Below, piece by piece: positions 26,126-35,005 of a stretch of 64,000 nucleotides of DNA. How positions within the stretch are numbered: the stretch's first letter is position 1; the number at the start of each line of letters is the position of its first letter. Below the pieces are notes generated by a model. The model worked only from the letters and a program-made list of their open reading frames with translations, had not been told where the DNA came from and did no database searches. The DNA is from Chloroflexota bacterium (GTDB taxonomy: Bacteria > Chloroflexota > Dehalococcoidia > Lucifugimonadales > Lucifugimonadaceae): positions 62,001-126,000 of the forward strand of contig JAJCYY010000036.1 in NCBI GenBank assembly GCA_029262735.1. Reading direction: 5' to 3'. Both the position numbers and the translations under genes were made by a program.

Positions 26126-27208
26126 CTACTTCTGGCTTATGTAGTAGTTGTTTTGCGGATCATGCTCAAGTTTTGTTACTTTCAACAGTTCGAAATCCGC
26201 CTTCCCCAGCATCTCCATCGCCATCTCTTCCCCCCACATAGTGCCGAGGCCTTCGCCGCCATCAGAGAGCGAAACCGTCATACAGTGGAATGTTGAGATC
26301 GCGTACAAGAACGTGCCGAGGGGCAGATTCCGATTGTTCTCGAGCTTCGAGGATGCCGCAATGTCCTGCATCAGGTAAGTGCCGCCAGGACGAAGAGCTC
26401 TATGGATCTCACGAACAACCGCGGCCGGGTCCTTTTGGTCGTGTACCGCGTCAAACGTCGTAACGAGGTCGAACTGCTCATCGAACCACATCTTCGTTGC
26501 ATCCCTCTGCTCAAACCTGATGTTCGTCACATCTCGTCGAACCGCCTCATTCCGACCGGTGGCCAGTCCTTCTGCTGAGATGTCGACCCCAATGAAACGT
26601 GAGTTCGGAAAGGTCTCTGCAAGGAGAACCAATGCCAGTCCGCTGCCGCAACCTACATCCAGAACGTCTATTCCCTGCCGCAGTCTGTCGCTCAATCCGT
26701 CGACCAGCGGCACTATCTTATCTATCAGAACCGGCAATACGGTTTGCCCGGAGTCCTCGGCCATCGTTTCCTGGAACCGCGTGAATTCCGAATATGGCAC
26801 GCCGCCGCCGTTCTCGAAGCACTCAATGATCTTGTCCTCTACGGTGCCGAACATTCCAATGTACTGAGTGAAAGCAGCCATGTTGTTAGGTGAGGCAGCT
26901 CGAGTGAGAAAGGATGCGTGTTCGGCTGGTAGTGAGTACTGAGCAGTAGAGGGCTCGTATTCGACTACCCCGGCAGTAAACATTCCTGCAAGCCACTCCC
27001 GTGCATACCTTTCATCCAGGCCGGCATCCGAAGCAATTTCGGTGCTGGTCGACGGCGGCAGGTTGCCCAGCGCGTCCAACAATCCAGTGCGATGCCCAAC
27101 GGAAGTTAAAAGCGCAAGTGCACCATGATCGAGTACCGCAAACATCTTTTCTGCGAACACCTCGGCTTTCCGCTCATCGAACGCAATCGTTTCCATCGTC
27201 ATAATCAA
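26126..27208 (-). CDS. Winged-helix class I methyltransferase, cassette 1
   Basis: SAM-dependent methyltransferase of 360 residues. The N-terminal third (about 20-100) is a winged-helix/dimerisation domain like that of O-methyltransferases and the mycobacterial Rv2258c group. The catalytic Rossmann domain has motif I VLDVGCGSG (182-190), the acidic residue after strand 2 in FIGVDIS, and the LRPGGTYLMQD strand. The substrate is unknown. Its start overlaps the stop of the PQ-loop gene by 4 bp (ATGA). It lies below a LuxR-NTPase, an arrangement repeated at 35.4-39.6 kb. Confidence 0.85.
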   Translation of the reverse strand: MIMTMETIAFDERKAEVFAEKMFAVLDHGALALLTSVGHRTGLLDALGNLPPSTSTEIASDAGLDERYAREWLAGMFTAGVVEYEPSTAQYSLPAEHASFLTRAASPNNMAAFTQYIGMFGTVEDKIIECFENGGGVPYSEFTRFQETMAEDSGQTVLPVLIDKIVPLVDGLSDRLRQGIDVLDVGCGSGLALVLLAETFPNSRFIGVDISAEGLATGRNEAVRRDVTNIRFEQRDATKMWFDEQFDLVTTFDAVHDQKDPAAVVREIHRALRPGGTYLMQDIAASSKLENNRNLPLGTFLYAISTFHCMTVSLSDGGEGLGTMWGEEMAMEMLGKADFELLKVTKLEHDPQNNYYISQK

Positions 27209-27522
27209 CTCTCCTGTTGTGTTCTGGGTTGCCTGACGACCTGTGAGACGAATTGCTTATCAGTGCTGAATCGGAGATAGAGCAGGAGCATTAGTCCGGT
27301 AGTCAGGAGGTAGAAACTGTGTAGAAACCAAATCGGCCCGGGAGGAAGATTGAACACGTACAGTGAGTGGACAGCGTTGCCAGCGTTCGCCAACATCAGA
27401 TTCCCAAAGCTGTACGAAGCCAGATCGTGTGTCGTGCATGCTTTCCACAGCATTGGCATCGCACTGCATGCGAACAGGATCGTCGAAATGGCGCCGGCAA
27501 CAACTGGTACGTTCATGTCCAA
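27205..27522 (-). CDS. PQ-loop/SemiSWEET-like small membrane protein
   Basis: Protein of 105 residues with three predicted helices: about 8-24, 40-57 and 65-85. SAMPMLWKACTTHDLASYSFGNLMLANAGN matches the shape of a PQ-loop half-transporter, where a Pro-Gln pair starts helix 1b and a Ser and Asn line the pore; the Gln is replaced by Met here. SemiSWEETs work as dimers moving small sugars, but other PQ-loop proteins move amino acids or quinone-like molecules, so the substrate is open. Coupled to the methyltransferase by a 4-bp overlap. Confidence 0.6.
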   Translation of the reverse strand: MDMNVPVVAGAISTILFACSAMPMLWKACTTHDLASYSFGNLMLANAGNAVHSLYVFNLPPGPIWFLHSFYLLTTGLMLLLYLRFSTDKQFVSQVVRQPRTQQES

Positions 27523-27592
27523 CCTGTCATCTCCCGAGTTAACTGATAACTACGAGGATGAGTTTCAACGACAGGAGTGCCTTGATCACCTG

Positions 27593-27645
27593 CCGATGGT
27601 TGGAACCGCGGTTTGTAATTAGTTGCCGTAAGCACCAACCATCGG
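27593..27645 (-). promoter_or_regulatory. Inverted repeat upstream of the PQ-loop/methyltransferase operon
   Basis: CCGATGGTTGG and its exact complement CCAACCATCGG are separated by 31 bp. They end 71 bp upstream of the PQ-loop start and before the LuxR-NTPase stop. The arms contain TTGG/CCAA cores also seen in the dyads of the second cassette. It could be an operator or the terminator of the LuxR gene; no T-run follows. Confidence 0.5.
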
Positions 27646-27689
27646 GTGGCGGCTAGATGCGAATCGGGATAGTTGTGCGCTGTGGCTGT

Positions 27690-30200
27690 CTAGATGATGG
27701 AACGTTTTCGCGCTTCTGAGATAGCCTGAGCACGATTGCGAACAGCGAGCCGGCTGTAGATCTGTGATGAGTACCACTTGACGGTGCCGGGCGAGATGAT
27801 CAGATGTTCTGCGATCTCTGGATTCGTTTTCCCGTCTGCCATCAGGGTGAGAATCTGGATCTCTCTCTCAGAGAACTCACCGGAGGAACCGGTGGCATCA
27901 GCAGGGGTCTGCAGCGCTAAGAGACTTCGATCAAGCAGGCGCGTCTCCAGCTCGTTTAGCCACTCCTCACCTACCGATGCCGTTTCCTGGTTGTTCCTGG
28001 AACCGGAGGCCATCAACTGATTTGATTCCGCTGAGCCAGTAAGTGCTCGCAAAATGAAATCACTATGTCCATATGAGCCGATTGCTCGCAGTGCGGTCTG
28101 CCCGAGATCCTGGTCACCGGTCGCAATATGGAGGCGGCCGAGTCCAACCATGGATCTGAGTAGAAGATTCTGGAAGTGGAGGTCACTGGCGGTCGTCAAA
28201 CATCGCGAAAGCAAGCTGAACGCCTCATCGAAACGTCCATCGTCAATCAAGGTGAGCGCAAGGCCGCTACTTGCAAGTCCGAGATTACCTCGGTCTCCGG
28301 TAGTTTCCAGAGCGGATTGCGCGTCGGTGAACGACCTGCGCGCTGCGTCTATATCACCGGTTATGAGTGAAACTTCTCCACGTTTTATCAATGCCTCACC
28401 CATCCCCACCGGATCGTCGTAGCTCAGTCGAATGCTGTAGCTCTCTTTGTAGAAATCATCGGCCCTGGGAAAGTCTCCCTCAATAGCCACCAGGTCACCC
28501 ATCAAGCTAACGCAGTACGCCTCAAACCAGGTTTCTCCAGCGCTCCTTGCACTATCCAGTGCTGCATTTGTATGACTTCTTGCTGAATCGGTATTGCCGT
28601 CGTGAAGTTCAACTGTCGCCAGCAAGTATTCGGCTAGCATTTTGGCGAATGAGTTGAGGTGATCTGGACCCTCATCCAACCTCGACTCAGCGATCCTCCG
28701 CGCGTTTGGCATATCGCCGTTCACAGACGCTACATAGGCCTTTAGCAGGGTCGGATCGGTGCTTGGGAACTCGGCCATATTGGCGTTGATCGACTGGCAG
28801 AGTGCGATCGACTCATGAGCATTATTTAGTGCCAGATCCGTGTTGCCGAGACGCAGATGCCACCAACCGATATCGCTAATTGCTGCAGCTCGCAACATGA
28901 TGGCGGCCTTATCAGGACTGTTTTCTAGTAGAGCTGCCACCGATTCCATCAAGGCAATCCCGTCGAGATAACGTGCCTTAAATTCCAGGTAGTAGATGAA
29001 GAACGCCGTAAGAGGGCGAAGCTGATCAATGTCCAGCTGATCACTTGCGATCTCCATAGCCAACTTGAAGTTCTCTAGCTGTCGGTCTGCAATCTTCGCC
29101 AGTTCGAGTTCAGTCAATCTCCTGTTTGGGCCTGGGAATATGTTCTCCGCTAGCGACGAGTAGTGTGTAGCAATGCGACGCGAGACCCGATCTTCGTTTT
29201 TAGTTCCGGGCTGGACTTCAAGGGCGAATCTTTTCAAGACCGGGTGGCAGATGAATGTTCCATCTGGCTCAGCATGGATCATTGACGCGTTGACGAGTTC
29301 GCCAATGTCAATGAGAGAGGCATTCGCGATCGCTTTAGCGGCTTGTCTGTCGAACGGTCCTCGGAGCATAGCCAGAGCGCTAAATATCTCTTGCTGTGTA
29401 TCAGACAGCATTCGCCACGAGCCATCGAACACGGCCTTCATGCTCTGATGTCGTAACGGTCGATCGCGTCTTTCCGAGATCAGCAGTTGTGAATCGCTCT
29501 CAAGTTCTTTCACTAGCTCAGCGACAGGCAGGATACGAGTCCATGGAGCCACCATTTCGATAGCGAGCGGAACACCGCCAACGATCTGGCAAATGCGGCT
29601 GACGTGCGTCTCCACATCGGATCCCGTCTCAACAGTGAATCCCGGATTGACTCGGCGAGCTATGCGCTCGAACAACTGGAGAGAAGCTCCGTCTTCGATC
29701 TTTAGAGAAGAGGACAATCCATCGAGCGGAAATACCCACTCTTCCGCTACGCCGAGAGGTGCTCGGGACGTAGCAACAAACTGTGATCCAGGCGAAAGAC
29801 CGAAGAGCGGGGCTATTTCGGCCCCGTAGTGACTCAGTTGTTCAAGATTGTCGAGAACCAGCAAAGCGGAGGTTTGAGACATCCAGTCGGCAACGCGTTG
29901 TTCAACAGGTGCCTTGCTGGATAAACGGAGACCAGCGGCATCTGCAATTGCATGGTAAAGACGGTCGAGATTTGATGCATTCTCTGCCTGAACAATGTAT
30001 GCGCCATCATCGAATTCGCGAGCTAATTTAACTACAAGCTCGGTCGCCAGTCGGGTCTTTCCAACACCACCTATCCCAGTGATCGTCACAAGGCGGCAGT
30101 CAGGATCACGGACCATCTCTTCCAGGCGATGTAGTTCGCTCGATCTCCCAACCAACGGTATTGAGTATTCCTGGTGAATTTGTTGGCGAGGCAATGACAT
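27690..30200 (-). CDS. NTPase-TPR-LuxR transcriptional activator, cassette 1
   Basis: Large ATP-dependent regulator of 836 residues. An AAA/NB-ARC-like domain carries Walker A GIGGVGKT (42-49), Walker B LLVLDNLEQL and the sensor LVATSRAPL-type strand. A winged segment follows, then about 400 residues of TPR-like helices (inducer or protein binding), and a C-terminal LuxR/GerE helix-turn-helix (SEREIQILTLMADGKTNPEI...). The start at 30200 matches the compact N-terminus of its paralogue at 37-39.6 kb; the frame extends 35 codons further upstream to an ATG at 30305. Probably controls the neighbouring PQ-loop/methyltransferase operon (inference from the duplicated arrangement). Confidence 0.85.
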   Translation of the reverse strand: MSLPRQQIHQEYSIPLVGRSSELHRLEEMVRDPDCRLVTITGIGGVGKTRLATELVVKLAREFDDGAYIVQAENASNLDRLYHAIADAAGLRLSSKAPVEQRVADWMSQTSALLVLDNLEQLSHYGAEIAPLFGLSPGSQFVATSRAPLGVAEEWVFPLDGLSSSLKIEDGASLQLFERIARRVNPGFTVETGSDVETHVSRICQIVGGVPLAIEMVAPWTRILPVAELVKELESDSQLLISERRDRPLRHQSMKAVFDGSWRMLSDTQQEIFSALAMLRGPFDRQAAKAIANASLIDIGELVNASMIHAEPDGTFICHPVLKRFALEVQPGTKNEDRVSRRIATHYSSLAENIFPGPNRRLTELELAKIADRQLENFKLAMEIASDQLDIDQLRPLTAFFIYYLEFKARYLDGIALMESVAALLENSPDKAAIMLRAAAISDIGWWHLRLGNTDLALNNAHESIALCQSINANMAEFPSTDPTLLKAYVASVNGDMPNARRIAESRLDEGPDHLNSFAKMLAEYLLATVELHDGNTDSARSHTNAALDSARSAGETWFEAYCVSLMGDLVAIEGDFPRADDFYKESYSIRLSYDDPVGMGEALIKRGEVSLITGDIDAARRSFTDAQSALETTGDRGNLGLASSGLALTLIDDGRFDEAFSLLSRCLTTASDLHFQNLLLRSMVGLGRLHIATGDQDLGQTALRAIGSYGHSDFILRALTGSAESNQLMASGSRNNQETASVGEEWLNELETRLLDRSLLALQTPADATGSSGEFSEREIQILTLMADGKTNPEIAEHLIISPGTVKWYSSQIYSRLAVRNRAQAISEARKRSII

Positions 30201-30548
30201 GTCTAGAGGGTAGCTCAGCCACAATTCTTTAGAACTACATCGAACAGAATGTGGGGTTCCCGACACAGTTTCAGTCTGTTCTGGCGAATAACAACTCCGA
30301 GGCATCCTGCCCCGATTCTGAACGTCCAGATTTGGATTCTCATGCTGGAATCGTCCACGTGGCCCTGGGCCAGAGCCGGTGTCGGTTGATCAGCTATTGT
30401 AAGTACCGAGGCAGACAGACTGTTTTGATGGAGACAGTGGAGAGTCGGATCACTCCGCGAATACGGTGGTCATCTGCAACGTGCCAGACCGCTCATTGTC
30501 GGCGTGATTGACTGGGGCACACGAATCCGATGATCTTCGGCAGGCGGC
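30201..30548. other. Intergenic region with a degenerate dispersed repeat
   Basis: About 350 bp between two minus-strand genes. It holds the weak repeat copy at 30,426 and the promoter region of the LuxR-NTPase. No gene is seen. Confidence 0.35.
30426..30462 (+). repeat. tRNA/tmRNA-3'-end-like repeat, degenerate copy D
   Basis: TGATGGAGACAGTGGAGAG followed by TCGGATCACTCCGCG keeps the spacing and most bases of the left half of the repeat at 35,186, with scattered changes. Same orientation as copies C, E, F and G. Confidence 0.45.
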
Positions 30549-31979
30549 TCAGTCGGTGGCCGCGGTTTCCGTTGCTGTTGCGGTTTCGGTGCTGGCAGAT
30601 TCGGCACTGGTTGTCGGACTGGGCATGACAAACTGACCGGTTGTCACCAGGTAGATCGCCCTGGCGCCAACCAGGATCGCCACCGGCGTAGCCACTAGAC
30701 CCAGCATGTGGAACATGTCCGCCCAGATTCTCGACGGCCCCGCAGGTCGTTCCAGCCACAGCAGCAGCACCGTGCTCAACACTCCGACATACACGATGAC
30801 GTACAGCAGGCGTTTCAGCAGCGAATACGGCTCTCGTAGGAACTCCGGTATGTTGACCCGATTCGTCTTCAGCACGTGCAGATCCCACGCTGCCCACAGT
30901 ACGAGCACAGGCGCCAAAGCTCCCAGCAGGACCAGGGCGTCGAACGAGATTAGCCGCCAGAAGGCTGCGCCACCAGCGTTCCTTGCGATCCACATGCTGA
31001 CCATGAACCACACCGCGCCTGTTGAGGCGATCGCCAGGACGGCAAATGTGAGACCGCCCCGCAGGTCGCCGAGGTAGCTGACCGCCCTCTGAACTGGACC
31101 GGAATTAGACGAAATCTCTGTGGGTTTGTCCGTTTTGTTGATCCAGCCGAGAATCCTGATGGCGACAAGCAAATAGCCGACGTTGACGGCGATCGGGAAG
31201 AGGTCGCCAAAGAATCGAAGCCAGATCGTACTGGTCGCCGAGTCCACGGCCAACGCCATATCGATCGTCAGGTTGAGCATGCCGATTATGGCGATGACGT
31301 AAAGCCCAAAGATGAGCCTCCTATGATCGTCTTCCACCAGTGCCTTCGTCGCCGACCACCAGCCGCCGGATTCTTCCGCGTCGGACGGCGACTCAGGCCT
31401 CTCGTTGGCCTCCGTCTTGTCCACGTCCTCCGCGGCACCGGACGGAGCAGGCTTCCGTAGAGCTGCGACTATTGAGACGATCGCCGCGAGCAACAGAATG
31501 GAAGAAAGGACCGCGAAACTCTCGTCTGACCAGCCACGCCACGCGCGCATCGGTCCACGGTCCCTTGACTCCCAGGTCGCGATGGCGATCGATCCCAGTC
31601 CGATCAGCGTTGTGACGTAAAACCCGATGGTGAGTAGCTTGAAGGGGTTCGAGCCGTAGCCAGTGATCCTCTGTTTGATCGTCGACTCAGATGGGGTGGC
31701 ACCCGGTTGTTGACCAATCAATCGATAGACAATAGAGATTGCGCCAGCCAGTAGAGTGAAGGTAACTCCGGCCTCGAAAAGGGTTGATAAGAACTGCTCT
31801 GTCCGGTCTCCTAGCGGCTGTCCGCGTATGGCAAATTCGTCGAGAATAACGTGTCCGAGTTCCAGGTAAAGAACTCCAAACAGCGCTATATAAAGCAGGT
31901 AATACGGATTTGTCAGACCGACAATTATTCCGTTTTTCCAGAAGTCTTTAATTCTAGTCATTAGAGTGGAGACTGACAT
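30549..31979 (-). CDS. Polytopic membrane protein of unknown function
   Basis: Protein of 476 residues with roughly ten predicted membrane helices (for example TNPYYLLYIALFGVLYL, LLTIGFYVTTLIGLGSIAI, WADMFHMLGLVATPVAIL). An acidic cytoplasmic loop sits at about 180-205, and a Ser/Thr/Ala-rich tail ends the protein. I recognise no family. The start overlaps the end of the 78-residue gene by 26 bp; an ATG two codons earlier is also possible. It is the last gene of a four-gene run whose first three encode single-helix mini-proteins, so it may be the core of a membrane complex. Confidence 0.7.
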   Translation of the reverse strand: MSVSTLMTRIKDFWKNGIIVGLTNPYYLLYIALFGVLYLELGHVILDEFAIRGQPLGDRTEQFLSTLFEAGVTFTLLAGAISIVYRLIGQQPGATPSESTIKQRITGYGSNPFKLLTIGFYVTTLIGLGSIAIATWESRDRGPMRAWRGWSDESFAVLSSILLLAAIVSIVAALRKPAPSGAAEDVDKTEANERPESPSDAEESGGWWSATKALVEDDHRRLIFGLYVIAIIGMLNLTIDMALAVDSATSTIWLRFFGDLFPIAVNVGYLLVAIRILGWINKTDKPTEISSNSGPVQRAVSYLGDLRGGLTFAVLAIASTGAVWFMVSMWIARNAGGAAFWRLISFDALVLLGALAPVLVLWAAWDLHVLKTNRVNIPEFLREPYSLLKRLLYVIVYVGVLSTVLLLWLERPAGPSRIWADMFHMLGLVATPVAILVGARAIYLVTTGQFVMPSPTTSAESASTETATATETAATD

Positions 31980-32190
31980 CATCATATTGAGGAGCGATCT
32001 TCAGATCCGGTGGCACATTTATTTGCCCATCCCATGTGATCATAATGAAGGCACCGAGTATCATCGCTGTTAGCATCCCAATGACTGCCCCTATGACCAT
32101 TGAGCAATGGTCCATGCCATTGAACTCTGCGGGTCGACGGTCGTCATACACCATTTTCTGCATTTTCTGACTATTGATTTGATCGTACAA
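31954..32190 (-). CDS. Single-helix mini membrane protein with HSND tail (78 aa)
   Basis: Predicted one membrane helix (MVIGAVIGMLTAMILGAFIM) after a charged N-terminus of about 28 residues, then a short exposed tail ending YDDVSLHSND. The tail matches that of the 61-residue neighbour (YIDVNIHSND). No family is recognised. The gene overlaps the large membrane protein by 26 bp, so translational coupling is likely. A later start at the internal ATG of MDHCSM (32,115) is possible. Confidence 0.6.
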   Translation of the reverse strand: MYDQINSQKMQKMVYDDRRPAEFNGMDHCSMVIGAVIGMLTAMILGAFIMITWDGQINVPPDLKIAPQYDDVSLHSND

Positions 32191-32338
32191 AAAAACCGGA
32201 CGTGCTCAGACTGCAGTTAACAACGGAGCCTCCATACCAAAAATTACGCGCCTCTCAACTCAGTACCTGTAGGTCATTATCCGTAGCTTATATACATACC
32301 GTTATTAATATAGCAACGAACGATGACCGATTACACTA
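32191..32338. other. AT-rich intergenic gap
   Basis: About 150 bp between two mini-protein genes, markedly AT-rich (for example ATATACATACCGTTATTAATATAGC), a likely internal promoter for the distal two genes. Confidence 0.35.
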
Positions 32339-32524
32339 TCAGTCATTAGAATGAATGTTCACGTCAATGTAGTTGACCGGAGTTTCCGAATCTTCAATCC
32401 AGATCCCACCAAGTAGATAGATGAGGACGACACCGGCAACAAGTGCGGCCATACCAAGGAGAGTTCCGTAGCCGACTGCGCATCTTTCAATTTCTGCAAA
32501 GATCTGATCGTCTTCTTCGACCAT
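32339..32524 (-). CDS. Single-helix mini membrane protein with HSND tail (61 aa)
   Basis: Acidic N-terminus (MVEEDDQIFAEIERC), one hydrophobic helix (TLLGMAALVAGVVLIYLLGGIW), and a tail ending in YIDVNIHSND. The ending is shared with the 78-residue protein downstream, which argues that both are real and related. No known family. It starts 42 bp after the stop of the 51-residue gene. Confidence 0.6.
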   Translation of the reverse strand: MVEEDDQIFAEIERCAVGYGTLLGMAALVAGVVLIYLLGGIWIEDSETPVNYIDVNIHSND

Positions 32525-32566
32525 TAGTTTTCAGCGGCTGCATGAGTAAAACCGCCGCACACGTTT

Positions 32567-32722
32567 CTACTCAAATCTTCCAATATTTGACTGTGACGGA
32601 TCTGCGACAGAGCCCCAGACGGCGAACGCCAGCCCGAGGACCACGAGCAGTGGCAAGCCCCATATGATCAGGGTCTCGAACGTGCCCTTTTCGCCGATCT
32701 TCATCCAATCGGGAAGCTGCAT
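32567..32722 (-). CDS. Single-helix mini membrane protein (51 aa)
   Basis: Short gene starting at ATG 32722 with GGGGGA 5 bp upstream. It encodes an amphipathic N-terminus (MQLPDWMKIGEKGTFE), one membrane helix (TLIIWGLPLLVVLGLAFAVW) and a polar tail. The strong ribosome-binding site, membrane helix and position at the head of the mini-protein run support it. Function unknown. Confidence 0.55.
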   Translation of the reverse strand: MQLPDWMKIGEKGTFETLIIWGLPLLVVLGLAFAVWGSVADPSQSNIGRFE

Positions 32723-33259
32723 TTTCGTCCCCCGGGGCGTTGGTGCCTGTTGATCCGGTCCTGATCCATACCACTTTGGTGTGTGACAGTGCGCTTGGAG
32801 AGTCTACGGCGACGTTTTAGCACAGTCCCACGTTTTTGAACAGTTTGGAACTGGAGACAACGGACTAGAGCAGTCCCGCCTCAAGCATCGCCGCCTTCAG
32901 CATTCCGATCTCGCCTCGGACAATGGCGTCGAGGGGCGTCGCGGCGCAAGTGTTCGGTATTCACCGAGAGTCGGTGTGCAGGATGGTGATGTACTCGCTC
33001 CTGGATGAAACAGGACCATCGACATATCGAGCGGCGATACTATCGATGCCAGGATTCAGACGATTCGAATCAGCTAGCAGGTTCTGCACAGCGTTCGATG
33101 AGTAAAGAACCTATTTGAGGGTTAGTGGATCAAAAGTCGAGAACATCACGGCACGAGCCAGAAAGCGGATGTTCAGGACAAGATGGTCGTCTCTAGCGGC
33201 CGATTTGTCAGCATGATTCTGGATCCGATTCCTTATTCAACTCGCCAACAATTCGATGC
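32723..33259. other. Intergenic region holding a transposase remnant
   Basis: About 540 bp. The middle part encodes a decayed transposase fragment (separate entry). The right third should contain the promoter of the DUF3326 gene. Confidence 0.35.
32923..33105 (+). pseudogene. Possible IS21-type transposase fragment
   Basis: Sixty codons resembling the N-terminal helix-turn-helix of IstA transposases: GVAAQVFGIHRESVCRMVMYS compares with the usual AARxxGIHRxTVRKMLxYS. The downstream part drifts and no catalytic domain follows. No terminal repeats were found, so it is a decayed scrap and the family assignment is tentative. Confidence 0.35.
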
Positions 33260-34393
33260 ATGCACTGGGATCTGACAGATTTGTTCAATGCAGTTATGCT
33301 CGTCCCCACAGGGATTGGGTCTGAGATCGGTGGCCACGCTGGTGATGCGATGCCGGCTGCAACGTTGCTGGCTGCGGCTTGCGACACCCTAATTACTCAT
33401 CCGAACGTTGTGAACGCATCAGACGTAATCGAGATTGCGCCAAACACCCTCTACGTTGAAGGGAGCGTGATATCCCGATTACTCATGGGCACGATCGGCC
33501 TACAGAAAGTTCGTGCGAATCGGCTGCTTGTTCTCGTCGACGACCACAGGGATAAATACTTCGTCGATGCAGCGGTCAATTCTGTTAGTGCGGCGAGAGC
33601 TTCGTATGGCGTAGACGCCAAGGTTGCGGTTCTGAGCCCACCGCTCAGGATGGAAGCACGTTATACCGACTCAAGACGTGCTATCGGGATCGTCGATCAC
33701 CTTGACTCACTGTGGGATGTTTTGGCAAAGGATTCGGGCTCGTACGATGCTGTGGCGATTTCGTCGCAAATCAGCGTGCCTTTCGACTATCACGAGGATT
33801 ATTTCGAGAAGGCTGGCGAAATGATCAACCCGTGGGGCGGTGTCGAGGCAATGCTGACTCACGCTATTTCGCAGCACCTAAACGTGCCGTCGGCCCATTC
33901 ACCGATGCTCGAATCCCGCGAAGTTGCGAATCTTGATAGCGGTATTGTGGATCCGCGAATGGCCGCTGAAGCTGTATCTCTCACGTTCTTACAGTGCATT
34001 CTTAAGGGTCTGCAGAAGAGCCCGCGGATAGTTTCCGACGATTCAGCCATGAATCATTCCAGCGTACTCACCGCTGCCGATGTTTCTTGCCTGGTGATAC
34101 CGGACAAGTGCATCGGACTACCGACTTTAGCGGCATTGGAGCAGGAAATCCCGGTAATAGCGGTCCGCGAAAACAAGAACGTCATGCGTAACGATCTGAC
34201 CAAACTGCCATGGGCACGAGGCCAGTTGCACATCGTCGAGAACTACTGGGAAGCCGCCGGAATGATGATCGCCATGCGTGCAGGCATTGATCCTGTTTCT
34301 GTGCAGCGGCCGCTTGCTGCTACTGAGGTAGAAGCCGTGCAATCCGATGATACAACGGTCACTAAGCCAGTCCCCCAATCATCGCGATCGTGA
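33260..34393 (+). CDS. DUF3326-family protein
   Basis: Cytoplasmic protein of 377 residues. It matches the DUF3326 family known from cyanobacteria and plants by its N-terminal VPTGIGSEIGGHAGDAMPAA and LITHPNVVNASDV blocks and the YVEGSVISRLLMG strand. The family has no established reaction. The C-terminal half has a Rossmann-like rhythm (ADVSCLVIPDKCIGLPTLAALEQEIPVIAVREN) that could bind a nucleotide or sugar, which is inference. It is followed after 57 bp by a SET-domain gene in the same direction, so the two probably act together. Confidence 0.8.
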   Translation: MHWDLTDLFNAVMLVPTGIGSEIGGHAGDAMPAATLLAAACDTLITHPNVVNASDVIEIAPNTLYVEGSVISRLLMGTIGLQKVRANRLLVLVDDHRDKYFVDAAVNSVSAARASYGVDAKVAVLSPPLRMEARYTDSRRAIGIVDHLDSLWDVLAKDSGSYDAVAISSQISVPFDYHEDYFEKAGEMINPWGGVEAMLTHAISQHLNVPSAHSPMLESREVANLDSGIVDPRMAAEAVSLTFLQCILKGLQKSPRIVSDDSAMNHSSVLTAADVSCLVIPDKCIGLPTLAALEQEIPVIAVRENKNVMRNDLTKLPWARGQLHIVENYWEAAGMMIAMRAGIDPVSVQRPLAATEVEAVQSDDTTVTKPVPQSSRS

Positions 34394-34450
34394 TGACCAT
34401 CACCGCTGCCAGAGTCATCTGGTTCGAGAATCGATCAGGGTAGGGCAGCC

Positions 34451-35005
34451 ATGGCGCGACGATTGGATACTCAGTCATACGAGCTCGAATCTTGGATCGA
34501 TCCTCGCCTCGAGGTTGGTGCGTCCGACATTCATGGGGTCGGATTGCTCGCCAGGGCGACGATTCAGGCGGGCGAGGTTGTCGTCGTCTGGGGAGGTTAC
34601 CTGTTCACGACTCCAGAGATTGAACAGGGATTGGCCAGACTAGATTCAATCGCGGAAATCGGAGAGGGGCTCTATCTAGCCGGTACTCACGCGGATCCCA
34701 AGAGCCCCAACGACTATATAAACCACTCTTGCGACCCGAACTGTTGGCTGGTCGATGAAGTGACGATCGCAGCGCGGCGGGACATCGCGCCGGGAGAAGA
34801 TGTAACGATCGACTATGCCCTGTTCAGTTCCAGGCTTGACTGGAACATTGAGTGCTGTGAGTGCGGATCAAATGTCTGCCGGGGAATTTTAACCACTGAC
34901 GATTGGAAGAAGCAGGATCTGCAATCACGATACGCAGGACACTTTTCACCGTATCTGAACTTGCGCATCAAACGCCTGGAACTTCACGATAGCGACTCAG
35001 TGTAG
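34451..35005 (+). CDS. SET-domain protein-lysine methyltransferase
   Basis: Protein of 184 residues built almost entirely of a SET domain, which transfers a methyl group from SAM to lysine side chains. Visible are the GVGLLARATIQAGEVV strand, the SAM/pseudoknot motif NHSCDPNCW (91-99), GEDVTIDYALF with the catalytic tyrosine (122), and a post-SET cysteine cluster CCECGSNVCRG (135-145) that would bind zinc. Bacterial SET proteins are sporadic and often acquired laterally. The protein substrate is unknown; the adjacent DUF3326 protein is one candidate. Confidence 0.88.
   Translation: MARRLDTQSYELESWIDPRLEVGASDIHGVGLLARATIQAGEVVVVWGGYLFTTPEIEQGLARLDSIAEIGEGLYLAGTHADPKSPNDYINHSCDPNCWLVDEVTIAARRDIAPGEDVTIDYALFSSRLDWNIECCECGSNVCRGILTTDDWKKQDLQSRYAGHFSPYLNLRIKRLELHDSDSV

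Noticed and set aside
27593-27645. Inverted repeat as a confident terminator of the LuxR-NTPase
   Set aside because: The spacer is 31 bp and no T-tract follows on the minus strand, so I list it as a possible operator only.
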